DNA from: Alviniconcha marisindica
Lineage: Eukaryota > Mollusca > Gastropoda > Provannidae
Direction of reading: 5' to 3'
Length of the DNA stretch: 64,000 nucleotides
NCBI GenBank assembly: GCA_018857735.1
Contig: JABMCL010003299.1
Span: 42,941 to 106,940 of the forward strand
Of the stretch, positions 56,130-64,000 are shown piece by piece (positions within the stretch are counted from its first letter, which is position 1; each line of letters opens with the position of its first letter). Below the pieces are notes generated by a model, which did no database searches, had not been told where the DNA came from, and saw only the letters and a list, made by a program, of their open reading frames with translations. Both the position numbers and the translations under genes were made by a program.

Positions 56130-57430
56130 CCCTGCTATGAGTATGACCTTGATCATCACTCCTCATTCAGTAGCAGCACTGTGCCTGAAGATTGGAAAAC
56201 CCCCACATTTATCACACCTGTCTTTAAGAATGCTACCATTCAAAAAAGTTGCGACCAATTCCTTCACAAGTGTCGTCTGCAACTAGTGCAAGATCCTCGC
56301 ATATTTTCATCAGTAGCATCATGCACTAAGACAACATCATCATAGCTCCTGAACAACATGGCTTCAGATGTGGTTGCTCATGAATGTGAAACCCAACTCC
56401 TTGGCCTAATCACTAAAATCAGTGAATCGCGCATGACTTTCAGGCAGGGAAACTGGTAGACCTTGTGGGCTGGACTTCTCCAAGGCCTGCTTCACAATTT
56501 GTCCCATTATGGGATCACCGGTAGAACAAACAAGGAGTTTCCCCGAGAGATCAACAAGCTGTCATGTTGATGGTATGAAGTCGAACTTTGTCCACAGCCT
56601 ACAACAGCCACAACAGCCCTACCTCCAGACTGAGGGGTTGTTTGGAAAATGACACATCTGCAGTGCCCCATCTCCACAGCTGTTAAGATCAAGCAATCTC
56701 CAAAATGGTCTAAAAATTTCCCCTTATGGGTTTTTTGAGAAAGGCCAGAAGGAACGGTTCTCTACCGACAGATGTGAATCCAAAGTGTTACAAAAAAAGA
56801 GGGAAAAACTACCATGCCTGCAGCCCGATGCTCAAGTCAGCCAACTACTCACTTCTTGGTGTCCACTGTCTCAGACCCACCAGAACATCAAAATCACCGC
56901 AAAGCAAACGACCCTGGGTTCTGGGAAAAACCCTAAGATCGGCCCCCTTTAGTAAAGGCAAAGGGCCCACAGGCAGTTGACACCAGTCCTGGATATGCAA
57001 GCTCTATCTGGCACCCAAACAACAAACCCGATCAACCGCCTAAGTCTTACAGAAAACAGCATGGTGGACACCACAGAGATGCTGCAGGATATCAGTGTCA
57101 ACAACATGCTGACTGGCTGACTAGGCTGACCATATCTCCACTGGTCAGGAAAGCAAGACTGGTGAACTTTTTTAATTCACCACACCATGGTCAACCAGAC
57201 ACCAAGGATACAGGTGACTATCCCCCAGTAGCCCCTCAATTCCATTCCCTGTTATACCCAAATGCCCTCCTGCAAGTGTCATACTGACTACAGGAAATTC
57301 TTCTTTTCCAACGCAATCAAGGATGGAATACCTCACTGAGGATGTGGTGCTTCCCACCCTTGAGACTTTTGTTCACGTCTTCCAAAATCAGTACCTTGGA
57401 GAGGCCATCCCCCGAAGTAGTGTTTATTAG
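56130..57430 (+). mobile_element. LINE ORF2 reverse-transcriptase to C-terminus, heavily decayed
   Basis: Plus-strand frames in order: SSSTVPEDWKTPTFITPVFK (RT block 0/1), EQHGFR, LSHYGITG, then AVDTSPGYASSIWHPNNKPD (the 'LEYAS-VWDP' block), KARLVNFF...HHG, and FPTQSRMEYLTEDVV, the 'SFF--T---WN-L---VV' end. The collinearity over 1.3 kb supports a CR1/Jockey-type ORF2 with many indels. Confidence 0.75.
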
Positions 57431-58496
57431 GGCTAGGCTGTCCGGCAGGTTTCCCCCGGGAAGCAGCTGGATTTACCTAGTTGAGATGTGACATACACAA
57501 AATTTAATGTTGTTTTGTTTTTTTTTCTTTTTTAGTGCTGTGCTGTTTGGGGTGCTTTCCCTGAAACATTCAAGGTGCAGTTTCTATACTGTAGGAGTGG
57601 ATGTTTTTGATTGTAAAGTTGTTGTTTTTATGAAGTATGAGATACAGCGGAAGTGCTCACAGGTTAAATGCTATAATTCCCGGCCAATTGATTAATGCCT
57701 ATCAAAAAGGAAATCATGCAGTACTTGGGTACTACTAGTACTATATTTTCTACTTTGTGTATTTTTTGCTAAGAGAAAGTTTTTGTTGTACTGTCAAATC
57801 TTTTGGACTGTCGCAAGTGATGTTCACATTTTAAGATTCTGCAGTAAAAAAGCCAACAATCTAGTTGATGTAGACTGTGTTTAAATATATGTTTTTAATT
57901 TAGTTTTAAGAATGTAGAATCTTTAATATTTGCACTTCAAGTACATTTTCTTGTCATATTTGCCAATGCGAGTTCACACTTTTTGTAGTTTTTTGCAAGT
58001 CAAGAAAGAAAAATTCCTCAAAATGACTTTCCAGGTGTCTGTTTCCCACCTAGAATGTCTGAATGCGAATGGATGAAACTTGTTTTTTGTTGTCAGAAAG
58101 AAAAGGTAAATATTTATTAAAGTCGGATGTGGATTGCACAAACAGTACATGTCAAAATTTTGTAAGAAATAAATCAATAAATTTTTTTGAAAATACTTGA
58201 GGACAATCTTAATCTGTTAAAGTGGTTGGGAATAAATGAATTTACCCGCCATCAGTTTGACACTTTTTTTTGTGCAATCCTCGACATCCACATAATCACT
58301 TTCATCTTTTAAAGCTTGTTTTTTCAAAAACTAATCAAGTCGCCTGTTCTTTTCACTTTGAAAAATAAATATTTCCAAAATTAATAAAATAAACATTCTA
58401 AAACTACTTCTTTTTACTTCATTTCATACTTTTTTTCTGACCTACTGTGTCCTCTTTCATGCACCCTTTTGGCTTAGTCAGATACATATATGTTTA
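57431..58496. other. AT-rich sequence with a family A-like TIR end
   Basis: At 58452-58475, TGCACCCTTTTGGCTTAGTCA resembles the family A right terminus preceded by a similar AT-rich subterminal stretch. The matching left end was not found. Confidence 0.5.
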
Positions 58497-60300
58497 TGAA
58501 AACTCACAAAGAAAGTAAACACAGAAGTAAACGTAAATAAAAATACTGATGAAAAGAAATACATAAAAAATTACAAAAGAGAATAAAAATACACAAAAGT
58601 GGAGACACATAGGTCAACAGGCATATTCACTCTAAAAACAGGTAAACGGATGCTGTACACACATATTCATAAACGGGTGCAATCCTTAATAGCTGTAGCA
58701 GCAACCAAGTATTTACATAAATGCAACACTAAAGACCCTGCTGCCCCACCCTAATGTACAATTTGATCAAAAAAATTTTACACCCCAAGTATAATTTAAT
58801 ACTAAGACACATTTAAAATGATCTGTTTATTTGAAAAATTAGACACACCACACACACACCAGACTAATTTATGAGTCTTTTGAATGTGGTCGTCAACAGC
58901 GAACCTCCCTGCATTTTAACAAAGGGCATCGCCTATCACTTCGTCTAAATAAATTCTCATGAAGGATGAATGTTAGAGACTCTACTAGTCCCATTTATTT
59001 GGAAATTATGTAATGTATGGCAAGATTTTTCTGCTTCTGAATTTACTTTTGTAAATTATGATTAAGCCAGGGACTTGAACTGTTTACTAGAAATACAAGG
59101 CGCTGAAATAGTTTGGAATACATTTGAACAAAGTGAGTGGAAGATTTTTTCTTCTTCTCATACCACTGAGCCAGAGAAAGGAGGGAGGTGAGGAGGAGAG
59201 GGAGATTGGGAAATTGTGTGTGTGTGCAATCAATAGTTAATGCTCTAGGCCCAAACTGTGTGCAATCAATAGTTAATGCTCTAGGCCCAAATTTTTATTT
59301 TTGAGTTTGGCCATAATTTCAATTTTCGGTTTACATGGGAAAAATGAATTTTTTTGATTTTTAAAAAAGCAGTATATGTAAGACATAAATTGAAATTTTA
59401 GTAATTTACTGTTATAATTGAAAACCCTTTTTCATTTGGGAAAAAATTTTGATATTTGACTAAAATTTTTTTTTTTAAAAAAAACCCAAAAAGAAACTCA
59501 GGCCACTTTTTTACACTTTATATTTTCATTTTTGAAATACCCTTTCAGGTTTTAAACTTCCCCCCAGGGCCATGGTCTTTTTTTTTCGCTGCAAACTTTT
59601 AATTAATGTATGTGGTAGTGGATAAAAAAAAGCAATGTTGGTAAATATGCATACGAATTCAGATTCAGATGAGTTTTTTAGCCTACTTCACTAGTCCCAG
59701 GCTTTTGGCAGTGGGGGTTTTCGGTTACCAACAATTTCTTTTCATTTTTTTGACAAAAACAAAATAAAATCTCATAAAAAAGATGTTTAAATGCCACTTG
59801 TGTTCCATTTTCCAATGGGAGATCCCGCAAAAAAACCCCAAAAAACTGTTTTTCATACCAGTAAACGGGGTTGAAGTATGCTCAGCATAAGTAGCGGGGT
59901 GTTTAAAAACTTTGGGTTTTTTAGACAAAATAAAAAATTTAAAATTTGTGGAAAGCAAACCAAAAAACCCTGTCTACTCAAACCTTATAAATTATATTTA
60001 CAATCTATATAAAGGCACAAACACATCAGACACAGTTTCACCATGCCCCAGCGGGATTTTGGCAGGATTGAAAAATAAAAAAATCAAAAGGGACACTGCT
60101 GATAGGGTTTATTCGGGATTGGGCCCTATTCTTGTGTGAAACAGTAAAATTTGATAGCAAATAGGGGGGTGATTTTGGGGGAATCCCTTTTAAATATACA
60201 CCTTTTAAAAAACATTGGGTACTGAAAGAATTTGTCCGAAAAAAAAGGGAAAAAAAAACTGGGAAATGGGAAACCCGGTCACTTTTTTTCCAGTTTATGG
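58497..60300. repeat. Degraded copy of 10660-13180
   Basis: Collinear with the 10.7-13.2 kb segment but shorter and, after 59290, full of inflated homopolymers. It includes a two-unit tandem repeat TGTGTGCAATCAATAG... at 59216-59290. Confidence 0.75.
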
Positions 60301-62135
60301 GGTTTAAAAGGTGTCCCAGGGGAAACCACTTTGGAAAAAAGTCCAGTTGAATCTCCAAGATAAGCTTTTCCCGGGGGCCCCCGGGGAACCATTGGAAAAA
60401 TTAGTTGAGTCCCAAGAAAGTCCCGTCAGGGGGCCCCCAAGGGGAACCACTTTTAAAAATTTCCCGTTCGACTCCAAGGGTGAAGCCCACGCCTTTTCCT
60501 TTTTTTGGGATTTAGTTTTTGGGTTTCCCCCTTTATGTTTTTTTTTGTTTTTTTCCTTTTTTCTCTTTTTTTTTTTTTTTTTTTATGTCGGGAAATATTG
60601 GGTTTCTCTTTTTTTTTGGAAAGGGTTTTTTTACAAATTCTTGACCTCATCAGGGGGCTTGCCTGTTCACTTTTGGGTGCTTTTTTTTTGGGTTGTTTTT
60701 TTTCAAGGTTCCTTTTAATTTTTATTATATCTGTCCAGGTTGCCTGTCCTTTTTTGGACTTCCGGGGAGGGTTTTTGGGTTGGGGATGACCCCCGCTGAT
60801 CCTCTGTTTGTTGTTTTCCCATGCTTTGTTTCGTTCTTTTTTATGGGCGAGAGGGTTTGGGGCTCGAATAGGGTTCCCCTTTTTGGGGTGGATTGTGTGC
60901 GTATTTTCCCAGTGGCTGTTGCCATTTTGTTTGAGTCTGTTTATTTTTTTCCCCTTCGGGCGTTTGCTCTTTTGTTCTTGTGGGCCTCGCCTTGTGTGTA
61001 TTTTTTGGGGGGAAATTTTTTTTTTTTCCCCCCCCATTTTTTTTCCTTTCTTTTTTTTTTTTCCGTTGGAAGGCTATTGTTGGTGGGTTAGGGAACAGTT
61101 GTTGTAGGTGACTTTTTTTATGCGGTCCCATCCTTTTGTAAGGGCTTTCCTCAAGTTTTTGAGGTGCGGGTGGTATTTGGTAATGTACACCAAGGGGATT
61201 TTGTTGTTCTTTGGTCTGTCAGCCAAGAGACTTTTCTGTCGTGGTAGGGCCCTTTAAGTATTGGTCATTTCTTGGGTTTTGTATCCTCTTTTAATCAGTT
61301 TGGTTTTAAATTGGGAGGGCTGACTTTAAGGTAGGGTGGAGTTTGGGGGGACTTGAGATGACTGTTCCCTTTTAGAACCCAAAAGACTGAGTTGGGGGGA
61401 GATGTTCAAAATTTAAAACCCCCCTTTCTAAAAAAAAAGAGGAGGAAAAATGTCAGGAGAAGGAAAGGTGGATTTAAAAATCCGGGACACGATCAACCCA
61501 TTGAGGACGCAACCCGGGCAAAAACCCACAAAAAAGAAGAAACGGGTTGTTAAACATCGAACCACCCCCCCCCTTGACATCAAATGAAAAGATATAACTG
61601 AGAAGCCAAAGAGAAGCAAAAGAAAAAAAAATGAATAAAGGAAAAAAAATGATTGAAAAAAAGCGGCAACTACCCAACCCCAACCCTAACCAGGGGGAGA
61701 AAACGCTTTTTCTAGAACTAAAGAACAAACCCTTTTGCATCCACGAAGATGAAAAAACAAGGATAAATTAAACTAAAAAAAACACCCCCTAAAAGGGAGG
61801 CTCCCCGATGATTTTCCTGTTGTGAAAGCAGAGAAAAAACAAGGCCAAAACGACCAAAAAGCTCGAGAAAAATAAAAAAAAGAGGGGAAAAAACAAAGGC
61901 CCAACTACTGGCAATGGGTCGGGGTTTATCTTGGGGATTGAATGGAAATTTTTCAAAATCGGACCCCGTGGACACCCCCCAGACATGTTTTTTTGGGGGC
62001 AGTCCCCTTCCTTCATCCTTGGTAATGGGGAAAGGCGGTTTTATCCCCTTCCCAAATTTTACAAGGAATATCCAGACCACCAAAGAAATCAGAAACACAT
62101 TCTGACACACTCCCGTTTTGAAAACCTGTTTAGTT
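60301..62135. repeat. Degraded copy of 4720-6120, homopolymer-rich
   Basis: Anchors: AAACCACTTTGGAAAAAAGTCC (60325) and CCCAACCCCAACCCTAACC (61675). Long ORFs on both strands are Lys- or Phe-rich products of A/T runs. The middle (60480-61330) is T-rich and cannot be aligned by eye. Confidence 0.5.
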
Positions 62136-63071
62136 TCATTTCTTCGGGGTTTTAGCCGTTTTGGCTCGTAGATTTTTTACAGCTTTTTTTGGTTCGGGCG
62201 GTCTTCGTTCCCCCCAGGGGTTGCTTCCCCCCGCCGGCCCCCGCTTTGGGGGGTATGGCAACCCTGGCCGCTTAAAGCGACGAGATATCCGGCTGTTAAC
62301 GTTCTCCAGGTCCGGCTGGTCCACGTCTATGTCGACGGATCCCAGTTCGGCCCGGAACCGGTCCCAGTCAGCCGATTCGTACTTGAACCTGGTTGCTGGA
62401 GCGGAGCTCCCCATGTCAGCCGCATGGGTCATGCTGATGGTGATGGGAAGGTGATCGGAGGAGAGGGTATCCACCCCAACCTCCCACCCCACTCCACCAG
62501 CTAGGTCCGCTGAAGCGAAGGTTAAGTCAATAGCCGACGGCCTCTGATCCGAGCGATCCGGAATGCGAGTCGAGGATCCTTCGTTAAGGATAGCGAAACA
62601 GCTGTCGTTGATCTGTGAAGTTAGGGCCGGAGAGGAACTCTCCCAGCCCCGCTCCCAGCATCTGTCACGTAAATTAAAATCTCCCATCACCACACAGCCA
62701 CCTTTCCCGCCCAGTCCCGATAGCCACTCAAAGCTAGCGCAGGGGGTCGGGGTGTAGCAGTTGACTATGGTGACATCGGGCTTTCCTTTAACTCGGACTC
62801 GTACCGCACAGGTATAGCCGTTGGCAGGGCCCGCCGTGTCCGCTACAATGGAAAAATTCATGTGTAATTTAACGTAGATACAGACCATTACCCTTCCGTC
62901 CGGAGACGTCGGTCCACACACCGGCGGGTGATAGTATCCTTCCAGGTGGGGCAGCTTCTGAGGCTGGCAGTTCAGGGACTGTAGACTAAGAAGATCAAAG
63001 TTATTTGTGAAAATGTATTGGACGATATAATCCAGCGTAGTTGTAATGGAACGGCAGTTCCATTGTAACAC
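62136..63071 (-). pseudogene. LINE ORF2 N-terminus: APE-type endonuclease
   Basis: Begins MLQWNCRSITTTLDYIVQ. Endonuclease landmarks: WNCRSI (metal-site Asn), a C-terminal-to-strand VMGDFNLRD (catalytic D and N), then AIDLTFAS and LSSDHLPITISM (catalytic SDH). This is a Jockey/I-like EN domain, about 240 residues, intact by motif. The frame ends 20-50 residues after the EN in homopolymer-rich sequence, before any reverse transcriptase. Confidence 0.88.
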
Positions 63072-63143
63072 TCTTAATCCCTTATACTTGACGGATTAAA
63101 CAGAGGGTTAAATCACAACTTACGTTAGTCGAGAGTCGGTCCG

Positions 63144-63980
63144 TTAACAGATAACGGGAGACAACTTATCACCGGCCGGGGCCTCTAGCACCCCCGCCAA
63201 CACCAACCTCAGGTCGAGAGGGCGGGACATGGAGGGAGTCTGCCGCTTCTGGCCAGTGATCTTGTTAAAAACTGCCGTCAGGATGCTCAGTAAAGGTGCA
63301 CAGTCTCCTGATTGTCTGGTCTGCAGTAGACTCAGCATGAGCTTCCAGAGGAGACCGTCCAGGGACAGGGTTTCATCTAACTTCTCGTGCAAGTCTACCT
63401 TAGATTTGGTGTACAGCTGATCCAGTTCAGTTCCCAGGTCAATCTTCTGGGGACTGTTGCTGAGTTCTTTCATCAACCTCCTCGTGCAAGTCTACCTTAG
63501 ATTTGCTCTAGGAGCAGCTGGTATTGCAGGGCGGTTTTTTCCCCTCACCGCCCTACTCCCCTTCTTCCTTCGGGTTCTACGGGTAGAACTCTTCGGTTGT
63601 TGTTTGCTGGGGGCCTCGGCTTCAATGCCGGAGGTCGCACCATGACTCTTAGTGGAGGTAGGAGGGGCGGCAGAGACGGTTGGTTCCTCTGCTAGTGGAC
63701 TCACAGGCCCGTCTCCCCAGACACTGGAGACCTCCGAGATGCGGGACAGCAGTTCTGTCACCGCCTTGGTCGTCGCGCGGACGGCACCAGGTCCGGACTC
63801 AGAACCACCCACCACGCCACCCTTCCTACCTGCTGTTATCCACAGCTGGAGCGTTGGCCGACAGACTGCTGCGCTGCCCTTCTTTGCCGACGCTCGGGTG
63901 GTGATGGGGCCCCCAAAGCACCATGGTGGGCTTTTTCCGCACCGGTGGCGGTGCACCCGTGTAGCCCTTGGGCACCCCAA
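63144..63980 (-). pseudogene. LINE ORF1 C-terminal region, frame-broken
   Basis: Minus frames 63980-63492 (Ser/Lys-rich, TRRTRRKKGSRA) and 63476-63144 (DETLSLDGLLWKLMLSLLQ ... PVIC then stop) lie just upstream of the endonuclease ORF, as ORF1 should. A 24-bp block, CTCGTGCAAGTCTACCTTAG..., occurs at 63382 and again at 63481, a short duplication that breaks the frame. The rest of ORF1 is off the right edge. Confidence 0.65.
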
Positions 63981-64000
63981 ACAACATGGGAAAAAGCCCC

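Noticed and set aside
60453..61131. Long Lys/Pro-rich and Phe-rich ORFs on both strands
   Set aside because: They arise from A/T homopolymers in poor-quality sequence, and mirror-image ORFs exist on both strands.

Overview
The window looks like a piece of an invertebrate nuclear genome, most likely a mollusc and probably a gastropod. That is inference: it is AT-rich and has spliced coding exons with GT-AG junctions, dense CA/GA/TA microsatellites, many CR1/L2-type LINE 3' ends finishing in (ATT)n, a tRNA-derived SINE and several families of TIR DNA transposons. There is no bacterial-style gene organisation, and almost every long open frame is either a transposon remnant or a simple-repeat shadow.

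The one host gene I can reconstruct is RAD51D, a RAD51-paralog recombinase, on the minus strand. Seven exons (44318-44172, 29581-29463, 27651-27570, 25994-25866, 17481-17371, 3583-3493, 619-549) join in a consistent phase to 750 nt, or 250 codons, and match the family from the N-terminal helical domain through Walker A and Walker B to the strand just before the 'TN' loop. The remaining C-terminal exons, about 80 residues by comparison with the roughly 330-residue vertebrate protein, must lie left of base 1. Its Walker A reads G-E-A-A-S-C-K-T, with Cys where the family has the invariant second Gly. Upstream of exon 1, at 44.3-44.7 kb, lies a CpG-containing segment with a perfect TGACGTCA (CRE) and a short coding-like first exon on the plus strand, which suggests a divergent promoter.

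Everything from 1 to 44.17 kb outside those exons is RAD51D intron filled with mobile DNA. Intron 6 (0.6-3.5 kb) has a dispersed repeat and a 89-bp tandem duplication. Intron 5 (3.6-17.4 kb) has THAP-like fragments, remnants of a recurrent uncharacterised transposon-type protein, a SINE and CR1 ends. Intron 4 (17.5-25.9 kb) has back-to-back CR1 ends and a 4.9-kb TIR element that itself carries an ORF1-only LINE copy. Introns 2 and 3 have L2/CR1 reverse-transcriptase pieces. Intron 1 (29.6-44.2 kb) has a foldback element and a chain of TIR transposons sitting one after another in TA microsatellites (31.2-43.9 kb). One of these (41571-43818) keeps a recognisable DDE-like transposase end, and another (37344-40661) is inserted in only one of two tandem copies, so its empty site is preserved next door.

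From 44.7 kb to the end there is no convincing host gene. This part holds DDE_4-type transposase debris (46.4-46.7 kb), LINE reverse-transcriptase fragments (48.5-49.5, 56.1-57.4 kb), a 33-bp minisatellite (49.8 kb), a decayed transposon ORF (51.1-52.2 kb), an inverted copy of the 33-36 kb transposon (52.9-55.1 kb), degraded copies of the 10.7-13.2 kb and 4.7-6.1 kb segments (58.5-62.1 kb), and a LINE with ORF1 end plus endonuclease at the right edge. The stretches 52.6-53.8 and 59.3-62.1 kb are full of inflated homopolymers and look like poorly polished assembly.
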